A stretch of 64,000 bases of DNA from Hemileia vastatrix (GCA_030280995.1 JASXTE010000001.1:32979700-33043699); one strand, 5' to 3'. Positions 39,701-52,540 are shown, counted from the first letter of the stretch. A program made the numbers and translations. The notes: generated from the sequence alone by a model not told the origin.

Positions 39701-41659
39701 TGAAACAATTGAGTCAATGTTGTCCCTTGTATCTGGCTTGTCCTCTGAATCTAAGAATTAGAGTATATGTAAATGTGGTAGGCCTCTCTTCTGAAACTCA
39801 ATGACATGCACATGTGCTGAAACAGTACCCAAAACCCCTCTTTTCCTTGGTTCCTGACTCCTACACAGCTCCCCTTTTAGCAACTCTTTCATAAAAGCAT
39901 CAAGTTTCAGTCTGAACACCCTGGAGAGAAAGTCTGGCCTATCCTGAGAAGTTTGACCTTCAAGAAGAATATCTTTTATCTCCTTCCAGTTTGGATTGTA
40001 AGTGATTGTGATAAAAAAATCTGGCTTTCCAAATTTCCATACAATTGCCATAGCATCATAATATAGCTGATCCATATTATGTGGTCCCCTTACAAAAGAT
40101 GAAGGCAGAATAATTTACTTTCAAGCTTTATTGAGATTGATACCATTATTGATATCATCTTCCACACCACAATAAAGCTCTGCATGGAGTTTATCCTGAC
40201 TTTTAGAGAGGTAGTTCAGTCTGTTTTGTTCCATTTGAGAATAAAAATCAACCAAGTACTCCTGAAATAATGAGCCAGATAAGTGGAGCAGAGAAACCCC
40301 ATTTGGAAGGTAGTATGATCTATATGCAAAATATTTCATTTGAGAAATGTGTTTTGATCCTCCTCTACCACGCACAACTTCATATAGAGGTAAATGAGAA
40401 TTGAGAAGTACAAAGAAATATAAAATTTATATAAATGAACCGAAAAGGACTAAATTAAAAACAAATATATTTAAAAACCACACCTGGTCCCTCACCATCA
40501 TTCATATCACCATCCAATATATGCCTTTCTGTGAAGGAAATAACTAATTGAAATCCAACCTCACCATAAAGGAAAATAAGTGGAAATTGAAATGGAGAAA
40601 AGCTGGGATTTAATTCAGATATCCTTTGAAGGGGGCCATCTCTTTGTGTCAGAATGATATTCCTAAAGCCTTAAATTTTCTCACCACTTCCATGCATGAT
40701 CAGACCTACTTCATTGCAAGTAGGGTTTTCATAGTGTCATTAGTCAACATTTGGGGGAGTAGTACTTTTGAGTCAGAGTTTGATAGGGGAGTTGGACTGA
40801 GCAATGTTTTCTTTAGTTTTTTTGAAAAATGCAACAAATGGATTGCATCTGTCTAAAATTTATTGAAAAGACATAACTACAGGGAGGAGAACATTTCCAT
40901 GCATATTTTCCACTTTTTGTAGGTCCTACTGTTGAGGATCATGCTGAGTAATATAAATCTGTGCAAAGTTTGCAGCACCATCTATTGGTGGTAGGAGAGA
41001 GCCAATATAGTGAAGCAGTTCACCAGATATTCAGAAAGTAAAGCCACCCTTTGGTCCCCAGGTTGAATGATCAATTGTTGCACCAAGAGAAGTTATTTCC
41101 AAGGCATTATTATAATTTCGAATTCTTTTCCTAAATTGATTGGCATCTTCAGAAATTATTTGCATTTGAAAGTTATAAAATATATAGGTAAAAGTGATAA
41201 AATTAGTTATTGGATACACATGTGGAAAAAAATTATTAGCTAACCATGGTTCAAATCCTTCAAATAGTGTTTTAACTCTGTTGGTGGTTCAATTATGATA
41301 GGTATGAAAATCTTTCCTTCACTTCAGCAAGTAGAAAACCTTGGTTGCCTTATGGGTGATGTTGCAAGTTTCTCCTTCAACCAATGATTTTCCCCACAAT
41401 AACCACAAATTACATCACATTTTATCAAAGAGTGAGGCTGTGGATATGAGGTCTGGGGCCTTCTTCCAAGTGGAAATGATGAAATTTTCAAGGACCAGGC
41501 TGAGTTAATTAAAGGCCTTGCTGGAACTGGGGCATTGGATGAAAAAGGCAGTTAACCATGGCTATTGTGTTGATCTATTGCACTTATCCCTTGAATTATG
41601 GTTTGAAAACCTGATTTTCCACAGGTTTTACTACCTCTTGTAGTGTGAGATGGATCCAT
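36800..41659 (-). pseudogene. Helitron Rep/helicase (RepHel), decayed
   Basis: Minus strand from ATG 41659. In order: CGYCGENHW zinc-like N-terminal motif (about 41400); FRKRIRNYNNALEITSLGA and GELLHYIGSLLPP; Helitron N-domain (FQEYLVDFYSQMEQNRLNYL); HUH Rep with YYDAMAIVWKFGKPDFFITI, VIEFQKRGLPHLHIL (HxH) and the double-tyrosine motif KYLYKYVYKG (39342-39313); then Pif1-type helicase with Walker A GTGETGKT at 38260-38237 (usual GTGGTGKT, so one Gly is Glu), NPSGFSVHSLLLMKGCPIML, GLCNGTRVVV and VFIPRITL; and a C-terminal SPVFAHGQ-x-YVAL near 36900. Many stops and frameshifts. In the family, Rep nicks and transfers one strand for rolling-circle transposition. The TC and CTRR ends were not located. 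Confidence 0.88.
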
Positions 41660-41759
41660 GATTGAAACTACAAAGAAAGATACACAAATCATAGAATTGG
41701 TCACATCATCATTTCCCATATATATGGTGGGATTCCCCCAGGACAATATATGCAAGGTT

Positions 41760-42835
41760 AAACAATATAAATTAATATTATATCTACACATATTAATTTA
41801 CAAATCATATTATATACATAAAAAACTATCATGATCATATATCCTATATCATGACATGAATTATCATCATATATATTTAGAGATAAAAAATATTATCATC
41901 TATGAAATATTATATTTATACATAAAAAAATATTATAAACATAAGAATTATCATATATATTTTGATCATAAATATCACTATTTTTTCATATCCATACATA
42001 TCAATATATATTATAGCTTATATTATTGTTATTATAGCTTATATTATATATATTATAGCTTATATTATATATATAATATATATCATAGCTTATATTATAT
42101 ATATATTATATATATATACTATTTTTACTTCAAATTATTTCAGCTTCACCTTAAGCCCAGATGTATGTAATAATTGTTGTGAAATTAGAATATGGGATCT
42201 AGTTTCAAATCAGAATTACTTGTGGTTTTAAACAGCTTATTAATTATAGATGTATATGTTATATCAGATATGGAGATAAATATATAATTAATTATACATA
42301 ATGATATATAATAATGATGAAGATGATGGAAATGTGATGATATATGAACTGATTCCACATTGAATCTATTTTATATGATTAAATAAATGTATGTCGTGAA
42401 GATAAAAATATATATTTAGAAGTAAAAATATATTTGATGCTAATGTGATGAGTAGCATTTTATTTATTGATATATATATGATGATGATGATGATGTGAAT
42501 GTTTTAATTCATGATATATGTGATGATGATGATTATAGGAATGTTTTAATTTATTGATATGATTATGGCAATTTTTTAAATTATTGAGATGATGATGATT
42601 ATGGGTATGTTTTATTTATTTGTTGATATGATGATGATGGTAATGTTCTAAATTAGTTCTGTTTTAATTTATTGATATATATGATGAATTTATAGATATG
42701 AAGAAGGTAATGTTTTAAATTATTTATATGATGATGATTATGGTAATGTTTTTATTTATTGATTAATATTTAAATGCTATGATGATGATTATGGTAAATA
42801 TTGGGCAAGTGTAGGCTTCAGAAAGATGGATTAGA
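41760..42835. repeat. AT-rich palindromic sequence and GAT microsatellite
   Basis: 41990-42120 repeats ATTATAGCTTATATTATATA. From 42310 to 42795, runs of GATGAT are mixed with a degenerate unit GATTATGGTAATGTTTTAATTTATTGATATGATGAT. The frames reported on both strands are composition artefacts. Confidence 0.7.
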
Positions 42836-42865
42836 ATAGAAAAATATAAAAAACTGAAAAAAAAT

Positions 42866-43412
42866 GAAAACTTACAAGGATGGGGAAAGAAGAAGAGTTT
42901 GGGTGTGTGTGGTGTGGTGTGGTGGAGCTGGAGTTGGTGTGAGGGTGGAGGGGGGGAAGTTTGGTTAGTAAAAGAAAAAAATAAAGAAAACCAAAGGAAA
43001 ACTTACCAGGGTGGACCAAGGATTATTGAAGGGATTGAGCTGAAGTTGGGTCAAGGCTTGAGGGGTGGAAGTTGGGTTAGAAAAAGAAAAAATACCAAAG
43101 GAAAACTTACCAGGATGTGTGGAGGGGTGGAGCTGGAGTTGGTGCAAGGCTAGAGGGGGGGAAGTTGGGTTAGAAAAAGAAAAAAATATAAAGAAAAAAA
43201 ATAAAGAAAAAAATAAAGAAAACTTACCAGGGTGGGCCAAGGATGAGTGGAGGGGTGGAGCTGGAGCTGGTGCCAGGGCAGTTGCAAGAAGATTAGAAAA
43301 GAAAAAAAAAGATCTTAACAGGGTGGGGAAAGGAGAATGGGTGTGGGTATGTGCAACATGGAGGGGTGGAGCTGGGGTGATTGCAAGGGTGGAAGGAAAA
43401 AAGTTAGATTAA
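42866..43412. repeat. Tandem repeat of about 100-130 bp, five copies
   Basis: Units begin AAAACTTACCAGGGTGGGCC, continue GGAGGGGTGGAGCTGGAGTTGG and end GTTGGGTTAGAAAAAGAAAA. On the minus strand each unit includes CCTGGTAAGTTTTC, a consensus splice donor, after a GC-richer exon-like stretch, repeated four times. The plus and minus frames here have no family resemblance. Position upstream of the minus-strand Helitron gene makes repeated untranslated first exons possible. Confidence 0.75.
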
Positions 43413-43635
43413 CAGCCAAATATGCTAAGTTTTAGGAAGTTAGAGAACCAGTTCTTTTATATATATATATATGTTTTTATCCTTTTTTTATTCTAGTAAT
43501 TATACTTATATATCTGTTTTTTATATTAAATTACATTATAATAAGTCTTAATTTCATTTAATTCATTTTATTGAATTTGATTCATGCTTCTGTATAGCCA
43601 TATAGCAGAATTACTTTGGTTAAAATTGGCTGGTA
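43413..43635. other. AT-rich spacer
   Basis: Contains an AT dinucleotide run at about 43456. No other feature seen. Confidence 0.4.
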
Positions 43636-44400
43636 AACTCTGATGTAAAGCCATAGATCAGAGTTTCAATGAATAAAACTGGATGTGGTACTCTGATGTA
43701 TGGACATAGATCAGGGTTCACATGCATAAAATTGGATGTGGTACTCTGATGTATGGCCATAGATCAGGTCTCACATACAAAAAATTGGATGTGGTACTCT
43801 GATTTTCAGCCACAGATCAGGGTACACATGCATAAATATGGGTGGTGAACTCTGATGTATGGCTGTAGATCAGAGTTTACATGCAAAAAATTGGATGTGG
43901 TACTCTTATTTTTGCCTAAAGATCAGGGTACAAATGCATAAAAATGGATGGTGAAATCTGATGTATGGCCTTAGAACAGGGTTCACACACGTAAAATTGG
44001 ATATGGTACTCTAATTTACAGCCATAAATCAGGTTTCACATACAAAAAATTGGATGTGGTACTCTAATTTTTGGCCAAAGATCAGGGTACACATACATAA
44101 AAATGGGTGGTGGACTCTGATTTATGGTCATAGATCAGGGCTCACATAAAAAATTGGATGTGGTACTCTGATTTTTGGCCAAATATCAGGGTAGACATGT
44201 AAAAAATGGGTGGTGAACTCTGATGTATGGCCATAGATTAGAGTTCACGTGCAAAAAATTGGATGTGGTACTCTGATGTATAGCCAAAGATCAGGGTTCA
44301 CATGCACAAGATTGGGTGGTAAACTCTGATGTACAGCTGTAGATCAGAGTCCACATGTATAAAAATGATTAGTGAACTCTGGTCTACAGCCATGCATCTT
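43636..44400. repeat. 53-bp minisatellite, about 14.5 copies
   Basis: Unit ACTCTGATGTATGGCCATAG ATCAGGGTTCACATGCATAA AATTGGATGTGGT. Units differ by scattered substitutions. Two alternating subtypes are visible, one ending GGATGTGGT and one ending GGGTGGTGA, suggesting a higher-order arrangement. It ends directly at the E3 leader, where a 5' LTR would be expected. Confidence 0.9.
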
Positions 44401-44817
44401 TTCAGTTGACATTAAGTCCTGGCAATTAAATTTTCAGCTGACTCTTAGTCCTGATAATTATATATCAATATATATATTAGTAATCAATTGAGAATTGTGT
44501 TAATTATTCAAGTTGACTCTTTTTCCTGATAATTAATAAATTATTTTATTATTTTGGTTGATTTATTATAATTCCTGGTAATAAAATATAAATATCTTAA
44601 TTAATTTTATTTATTAAAAAATTATAATAATTATTTCAGTTGATTTTTTCCTGATTAATATTATATTTTCTTCATTCCTGTTGATTGAAAATCCTGATAA
44701 TTGATCATATACTTGAAATATTTCTTATTTTATCTCACTTATTTTCTTTCAACAATTTAAATAATAACTGATTATATATTAATATTTCTTTTCTCTCAGT
44801 TTAAGTTATATAAAAAA
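44401..44817 (+). other. E3 leader with repeated GTTGAC/TCCTGATAATTA motif
   Basis: CAGTTGAC(A/T)TTAAGTCCTGG, CAGCTGACTCTTAGTCCTGATAATTA, AAGTTGACTCTTTTTCCTGATAATTA and further degenerate copies occur about six times. The motif is shared with the E1 and E2 leaders at lower copy number. It could be a packaging or translation element; no function can be read from sequence. Confidence 0.6.
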
Positions 44818-45438
44818 TGACTGATCAAAGTGCTTCTGCTTCCTATGAAGAGGAACTGTAATTAATTGATTATTATGAGACTTCTGTAACTTCTCCTTTG
44901 ACTGAAAAAATCGCTCAAAATAATCAATTGTTGGACCAAACAGGATGTGGTGATGCAGGAAGTAGAAATAAAAATATAAAAAACTGCTCTGGATACAAAG
45001 CCCCCAGTGAACCCCCCAGAAGAGCTTCCAAGAGGCTTCAAAATATAAAAGATGCCCTAGAGGCAGCAAGTAAACAACCTCTAAACTCACATCAAGGAGT
45101 TGAAAGCAGAAAACCTCAAATTAAGATCAAAGGTACAAATGCTAGAGGAAAAGGTAAGAAATGTAGAAACTTTTCTTCAAGAGAAGAGGAAACCTCTTCA
45201 AGCAGAAAAAAACCTTCCACAATTGACTCCTCATCAACAGGAAAAGGTAAAAGTGTCAAAATGGCAGTGAGACTTTCTCAACACTCAATAGCACTCCCTC
45301 CAAGCTCAACAACTGCAAAAAGCAACTCAAGCAGGTTTCTCCAGACCCCAACATTTCAATCCAACCCCTCCTCATCCCTACCAAGGAGGAAGAAAAAGGA
45401 AGAACATTCAACTCGAAAATTTTCCAGAACCATTGTAA
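44818..45438 (+). pseudogene. E3 ORF1 (+1-frame coiled-coil protein), decayed
   Basis: ATG 44818, one stop in exon 1, intron 44886-44943 (58 bp). Exon 2 reads DVVMQEVEIK, then PPEELPRGFKI, THIKELKAENLKLRSKV, LEEKVRNVETFLQEKR and, near the end, HPYQGGRKRK and FPEPL, stop TAA at 45436. Five or more internal stops. The peptide matches E1 in this frame (LPKGFKI, SHIKELKTEN, HPYQQSRRKK). The overlapping gag-frame reading, 44898-45767, is open but less similar. Confidence 0.6.
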
Positions 45439-48400
45439 GCCCCTCTATTGAGTCCCAAGTGCCCTTTCTTGTTACTGATTCAGCTCCTTCAGGTAATTAT
45501 GGAATGGAAGATGATACCTTGAGACCAGTAGAGGCTGGCTCTAGTAGGCATATTACTCAATATTCTGATGTAACTAATCCTTTATTATTAATTTATACTT
45601 CAATGATTAACCCTGATATGGCTATTATAGATGAAACAATTGATCCTGAAGTTTATGAGAGTCTGGAAAATTACTCTGTTTCCTTATTGAGAAATAATCC
45701 TGATGTAGCTACTATTAATGATGAATATTTAAGAGATATTATTACCAAAAAAAAATCATATAATTAATAACCTCCAATTGACTCAAAAACCTAATAGTTT
45801 GTTAACTGAAAAAGTTTAAGAAGCAGTGAGAAGTGAATTGCAGAGATTTTCTGATGATGTATACCATTACCAAGTAACCCATGAGAAGAAAGTGGCTTTG
45901 TGTAAAAATATCAAAAATGACTTGTCCAAGTTAAAGAATCTGTGTCTATCTGTTTCCAAGAACTAGAGGGACATAAGTTGATTTTGAAAAGACAAAGTTA
46001 CCATTACTCATCTCTGCAAAACAAGAATAGATTACCTTTTGCAACTATCAATGAGACATGATCCAGTATTCCAAGAGTGAAAAATAGACTAACAAACATT
46101 GAAGAACAGTTAAAATCATTTTTAAATGACAAAAAGTATTCTGCCACTTCTTTGAAAGAATCTGTTGCACAAGATACTCCAATTTTACCTGAGCCTAGCT
46201 CATCTAAAGTTAAATTAGTGCAATAAATGCCTGTAGATATTCCTTAGTTTCCATCAAAAATTGGTGATGCAACTTGTTCATATACAGAAGGGTTAAACAA
46301 TGAGATTACTGATCATTTAAAAAAATCACATCATCTTCTTACACCAAAAACTAGTTTGTAACAAGGAGATTGCCTCAAATCAATAGAATTGTCCAAAACT
46401 TGACCAATTCCCAACATTTGATGGTGATTCTTCCACTGATTGGAAGAAATTTATTTGCAGAATTGATAACCTGAAGAATTCTTACAAACTGTCAGATGAA
46501 GAAAGTGTGTCAAAATTTATTTCTTTATTTTCTAATGTCGCCCTAATGTGGTATGAATCTGTCCTTTTAGATAAAAATGACTACTCCTGGGAAAATTAGA
46601 AGAAATTGATTAAAGCACTGTTTGGTGGTTCCAAGTTTAGGATAGTCAAACAAAGGCAGTATTGGGAAGCTTGGTATAGCTCTTCTTCTACATAGAAACC
46701 TATTTAGTTCATGATGAAACTTGTAAAGATCTTGAGGGCAATGGACTCAAACATGGACTTTGAATTATGGAAGAACAGGATCCTCTGTAAATTACCTATT
46801 TCTCAGAGAGACTTAATAGTTTCTAGGACTGAGCTCTCAAGATAACCTTCTTCTTTTATTAATACTTCCAATGAGTTACTTTTAAATAACACATATTATT
46901 CTAGAAAGTTCACTCCTAGATATTAATTGGAGAAGACCTCCAATTACCAACAGAAACCTCCTGAAAAAAGTTGATAAACCTTCTGCCCCTGTTGCACCTA
47001 AAAATTATGCAAAAAACACTTGCTTTAAATGCAGAAAGCCTTGGAAGAAAGGCCATGTTTGTGAAAAGAAAATAAATCTTGTTAAACAAACAGAGGAACC
47101 TGCTGATGACACCCTTGCACTGGATGATACTCCAAGTGATTGTGCCAGTGATATTTCTTATGAATCTCAACAAGTAATTTTAATGCTGGAAGAAGATATT
47201 CATTATTTGAATAATATTGACATTTAGAATTATGATTTATCTACAGTTGAAGATGTAGAGATCATAAGAAACCTTGAAGACAGCTCAATAATCATTGCCT
47301 CTCTCAAGGCACCAGTCTTTATTAATGGAAAGAACATTGAGGTTATTTTGGATTCTGGAGCAGGAGGAAGTGTGGTTTCTGAAAAATCACTTGCTTCAGT
47401 GGATCATGATTATAAATCAAAACTTATGCCTATCATTTCTGAAAATTGGAAAGATTATGCCTCTGTTTGGTCCCCAATTGGTAAATACAAAGCTACAGTA
47501 TTTTTTAAACATAACCATGGCTTTGTAAGAGCTATGTGTGATTTTTTATATATGAAAAATGATAACTTAAGTAGTTGGATCATTGTGGGAAATGACATTT
47601 AAGCAAATATGGCATCAAATGTTATCTCTCAAACCAATGCCTCACAATTGGTTTGAATGGGAAGAGAAAATTTAAAATTTCTTCCCCCAAGAAATTATTA
47701 ACACCATGATTGAACACATGTCATTCTGTAGCTCAATATAAAGGAGATCTACATAAGAAATGTCTTCCCTTATGTCAAAAATTGACACAGCTACTTTTGG
47801 AGAAAAACCTTCTGGTGAGGAAAAAGATTCTATCATTCAGTTGATAAAATTATTTCCTATGGCCTTTGCACATGGGTCACATGAATTAGGACTTGTAAAC
47901 AAGAAAATGAAGTCCTCATTATGTTTCCCATTAACTGAAATACCACCTAGTTTAAAGAAGAAGCCTTATCCTGCTTCTCCCACAAAGAGAAAAGATATTG
48001 AAGACAATATCTCTACCCTTTTAAAAATGAATATTATTGAAAAGGTAGTTGAAAAACCTAAACATTTTGTTATCTCACCTGTCCTAATTTTTTATGAGAA
48101 AGATAAAGCTATCTTATATGGTGATTATAGAGGATTGAATACTTATACTGTAGATGATATCTATCCTTCACCCAGAATTAGCTCCATATATGCTACTTTA
48201 CAAGGTGCTAAATATATCAGCTGTTTGGATGGTAACAAGGGATATCACCAGGTACCTGTTGAGAAGAATTTCCAGAATATTCAGATGATTGCTACTCATA
48301 TGGATATTTATAAGTATATTAGGATGCCATTTAGCCCCAAAAAATTCCCCTTCAGTTTTTCAAAAGGTTATGGATAACACATTCCATCAAGAAATAATGT

Positions 48401-50850
48401 AAGGATGGCTGATGGTTTACATTGATGATATCATCATATTCTCTAAAACATTTGAGGACAATCTCAATCACCTGTTTAAAGTTTTCCACAAGATGGATGA
48501 GATAAATATGACACTTGCCTTAAAAAAATGCAAATTTTTTTTTCATTCTTTGAAAGTGCTTGGTCATGTTGTCTCAGGTTTGCAGATATGTGTTGACCAG
48601 AACAAAGTGGCAGCCATACAACAGGTGAAAGCTCCTACTACAGTTAGAGAGCTCCAGAGGTTTTTGGGAATGTGTGGATACTTTAGACAGTATATTAAAA
48701 ATTATTATGTCATAGCATTACCCCTTACCCAATTAACTAGGAAAGATGTTGCTTTTGTCTGGAAAAGTGAAAGACAAAGAGCTTTTGACACTATGAAACA
48801 TTGTTTGATGTCAGAACCAATTCTTTATTTGCCTGGCTCTAATAAACCATTTTTATACACTGATTCCATTTTTTTTCTCTTGGTGCTGCTCTCTATCAAA
48901 AACAAGTTATGAATGATAAAGTATCAGAAGTAGTAATTTTTTATATTTCAAGAACCTTGAGAAATAGTCAATTGAAATATGGTGCCACTCAACTAGAGTG
49001 TTTATCAGTGGTGTCGGCTCTACAGAAGCTACATCATTATCTGGATGACCAGAAATTTGAACTTGTCACTAACTGCAGTGCAATTAAATCCCTCTTGAAC
49101 TTGAAGACACCTAACAGACATATGTTCAGATGTCAGCTAGCTGTAGAAGAATACAGAGGGAGGATGAAAATAATTCATAGGGCTGGTATTGCTCACTCAA
49201 ATGTGGATATGTTATCAAGGTCAACTTTGCCAAATGATGACTCAAATCCCCCATATGATCCTGTGGATTAAATAATTCACATTCATGGGATATATGTGGT
49301 TGATATGGAGGAAGAGCTATTACAGATTATTCTGGATTCATATGATAAGGAAACTGACTTAAAAAAGTTATGCACCATATTAAATGATTCAAAGAATGCT
49401 TCAATGCAAGCATTAATTAAAACCCTCCCACAAAAGTACCAGACTGCTTTGGAAAAAGGAAAATTTTTAATTTATGAAGGCTACCTCTATTATAGAAGAA
49501 AGTTGAGTAATTTTATTGTTATTCCTCCTCTATGAAAGAAATCATCTTTTTGATATGTCATGATGACATATTGTCTTGACACTTTGATCTTGAAAAAACA
49601 ATGATCAGAATAAAGAACACTGCTTGATGGGTTAATATGACTTAAGACACCAAACTATATGTGGAATCCTCTGATTCTTTCCAGAAATCAAAAAGATTAA
49701 CTGGAAAAAGAGCTGGATTAATGCAGCATATTGAAAGTCCTGATGCACCATGGCAAATAATAAACATGGAATTTGTAAGGGGATTGCCCATTTCTGGGAA
49801 AGACAGTTATAACTCTTTCTGGGTTATTGTGGAAAGATTCAAAAAAATGTGTAAATTTATCCCTACTCACAAGGATGTTTCCACCAAAGAAATAGCTTTC
49901 TTGTGGTGGTCTCATATTTTTAATACTGCTGTTTTTCAAAAGGCCATAATCTCTGAATGAGACCCTAAATTTTCTCTGAATTTCGGATGTCTCTGAAGGA
50001 TGTTTGTGGTTGCAATATGAAGCTTTCTACTACCCATCACCCTCAGACTGATTAATTAGCTGATAGAATGATTTAGAATTTAGAGGACATGATAAGAAGG
50101 TATTGTGCCTTTGGCCTTGAGTACAAAGACAATGACAGATTCACTCATGATTGGGTTTCCTTACTTCTTGGTTTGCAATTTGCTTATAATAGCACTGTTC
50201 ATTCTGTTACTCAAAGAAAGCCTTTTGAGATCTGGGTTGGATATGTTCCAAATACTCCTGCCCAAATTCTAATTAATAAAATACCTTAATTCGATTTACC
50301 TCCTGGTGTAAAATCTTTTCTTCAAATGCAACATATTTGCAGAAGTCATGCTCAAAAATGTGTTTAAAATTCTTTTGATTATGAAAAGATAAGGTGGGAC
50401 AAATCCCATAAAGAATACACTTATAAAAAGGGTGATGAAGTACTGATTTCTAAAGTCCACTTCAATTTAAAAGGTAATAACAAATTAAAAGATTCATTTG
50501 TAGGCCCATTTGTTGTCAGAAGAGTGGTTGGTGATAATGCAGTTTAAGGTATCTTGAACTCTCCATATGACATAAAACATCTTGTTTTTCCAACATCTCT
50601 TCTGAACCTTACACATCCAATAGTGATTTATTTCCTAAAAGGAGGGGAAGAACAAACAAGATCCCTATTGAAATCACTGAAACAGCACAAATTGATAAGA
50701 TTCTCAATGACAGAATAATTACTGCTGAAAAAGGTACTGAATACTTCTTGAGATTCAAGAATAAATTTTCTGAATATGATCTTAGATACCTGGGAAAGAG
50801 ATATCAAATCTTTCTACTCTACTAAAGACATATTAAAAGAAAAAATCATA
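45439..50850 (+). pseudogene. E3 gag-pol, decayed
   Basis: Same order as E1. Gag core (NVALMWYESVLLD near 46540), zinc knuckle CFKCRKPWKKGHVC (47021-47062), protease LDSGAGGSVVSEKSL (47349 on), RT with GDYRGLNTYTVDDIYP and VYIDDIIIFSK (48415 on), RNase H with YISRTLRNSQLKYGATQLEC, and integrase where the first core Asp is Glu (NMEFVRGLP) and the second is followed by a stop (IISE-stop). A chromodomain remnant lies at 50690-50840. Many stops and several frameshifts; non-functional. Confidence 0.88.
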
Positions 50851-50872
50851 GAATTTTTTTATTGTTTTTTTT

Positions 50873-50884
50873 AGAGTGAAGGAG
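50873..50884 (+). promoter_or_regulatory. E3 polypurine tract
   Basis: AGAGTGAAGGAG directly before the LTR; one base different from E1 and E2. Confidence 0.8.
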
Positions 50885-51863
50885 TGTCATCCAGGCTGCT
50901 AGACTTACCCTGTAAAATAATTAATTATTTACTGGGAAGAAGCCATGCCTTTAAATTCTTATTTTTAATTATATTATATTTACTTGAATAATTTACTTGT
51001 TATAATTTAACTAATTAAAATAAGTAAATTAAGTAAATATTTAAAAAATTAATGTCTCTTATATTTTTATTCCCCAACACTGTCTTCATGACAGGTCAAG
51101 AGTGAATAAAAATATATTAATACAAAATTTTCAATTCAAAATTATATTATTTCAAAAATGACATTTACAGAAAAACTTTAAAATAAATCAAATAATTGGT
51201 ACATACAGGAAATAAATTTAATTTACTCATTATTTATAGAACATTCTTAATATTTGAAATATCTTATTCTGGAATTTTCTTTCTCTCATACTTCTGGATA
51301 TAGAATTTAAGCTCTGTTGTTTCTCTTCTTTTTGCCTATATAAGGCCTCCAATTTTGGTTGTTTTTCATCATTCCATTATCACCTTAAAATTTTATTATT
51401 TTTATAAAACACACATATTTTCACCACACAATATGGGGGGCAGACTTGCTAGCAAGTCCACAACCTTGAACCCAAACTCACTACAGATTGAACACACATT
51501 GTGCTATTGATAAAGGAACCATACAATCAAGGATGAACACCACTCAGAAGAACAGTTTTAGGTGGTTTTTCAAGTAGAGTTCAGTATGAGTTCAGTCTGA
51601 GTTCCATCTGAGTTAAGGTTGAGGACTTGCTAGCAAGTCCACCCCCTATATTGCGTAGTGATCACTACTATAACTACCTTAGTATTTACATCTATGTACT
51701 TCTAAGTTTTTAAAGTAATATTAATAATTATCTTTTACGTTTTAATAGAGTATTAAACTTATAAGGATAAAATATACTTACCTTTTTTAAATCTTGAGTT
51801 CCCCACCTTCCACTGCCGTTGGACTGCCATTAAATCTTCTAGACCAAAAGTAACCCATAGACA
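50885..51863 (+). repeat. E3 3' LTR, interrupted by a MITE
   Basis: Starts TGTCATCCAGGCTGCTAGAC and ends TAACCCATAGACA. The TATA-like TATATAAG is at 51337-51344, followed by GGCCTCC. Without the MITE the LTR is about 740 bp, similar to the solo LTR (800 bp), with which it shares both termini. Confidence 0.8.
51421..51661. mobile_element. MITE with about 45-bp terminal inverted repeats (complete copy)
   Basis: 241 bp. Left end TCACCACACAATATGGGGGG, right end (inverted) TCACTACGCAATATAGGGGG. Both then contain the perfect 16-bp palindrome GACTTGCTAGCAAGTC (51443-51458 and 51624-51639) and AACCTTGAACC/AACCTTAACTC. It inserted just downstream of the E3 LTR promoter. A clear target duplication is not visible. 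Fragments of the same family lie at 11864, 33369 and 35147. Confidence 0.75.
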
Positions 51864-52540
51864 TTTCTACTTAATTTTTGGCCCTTTTTTTCCCCTCTAT
51901 AGTTTTTACTTAGCACTTTTTTTGACCCTGAAGGGCCCCCACCAGGCCCAACTTGGGGCTAATAAAGGGCTGACAATATGTCAACTTAGTCTTGTTTAAA
52001 ATTTACAACTTTTATTAAGAAAATTTGAAATTTGGCCCACAGCTTTTAATATCTTTATTTCATGACAAAATGGATATCTTTAGCATATTTTTAACTTCTT
52101 GTTGATTTTTTTCTTCCCTTAATACCCCATAATCATATATTTATTTTATTTCATATTTATGAGGCTCATTCTTACCATTTATTTAGAAATAATTATATAA
52201 AATCTTTATTTTGGAACAATAGTCACTATATGCTTTAGAATTTAAAAAAAAATCATTCTTGAAAACTTTATGTCTCAAAGAAAAAAATGATGCTGTGTGC
52301 TCTCTCTTGACATGACTTTATTTTTATTCATGAAGTTTTATCTAGGCCAGGTAGTGGTATGGCTCCATTAAAGGTGAAGAAAGTTGCTATTTATGGGCAA
52401 GATACCCTTTCTGCTATTGGTGAGCATTCTTTTGGATGTGGTTATTTAGACCCTCATCAAGATTCTTCAAGAGCCACAGTAGTCAAGATGGCAGTTGTTT
52501 TTATTTTTTTCAAATTTAATTTTTTTTTACTTTTTCTTGC
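51864..52540. other. AT-rich spacer
   Basis: Flank of E3. The short frame at 52359-52550 (MAPLKVKKVAIYGQDTLSAI) is not recognised and runs into a T-run; I would not call it a gene. Confidence 0.4.

Larger units (their letters stand above)
44401..51863 (+). mobile_element. E3: decayed relative of E1/E2 lacking a 5' LTR
   Basis: Leader, ORF1, gag-pol, polypurine tract and 3' LTR are in the same order as in E1. No LTR is found upstream; the minisatellite abuts the leader. The LTR belongs to a different sub-family from E1 and E2 (shared with the solo LTR at 26338). Pol has dozens of stops, so E3 is older than E2. Confidence 0.8.

Noticed and set aside
41856..42231. Ile/Tyr-rich frames at 41856-42170 and 41962-42231
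   Set aside because: AT-rich palindromic repeat read as protein; no conserved features.
42866..43412. CRISPR-like array (also 43636-44400)
   Set aside because: Units are contiguous tandem repeats with gradual divergence, without unique spacers, in a eukaryotic context.
44898..45767. 289-codon E3 gag-frame reading as an independent intact gene
   Set aside because: It is the gag-frame overlap of decayed ORF1 plus the gag start; its openness is likely a by-product of A-rich, stop-poor composition, though dual coding cannot be excluded.
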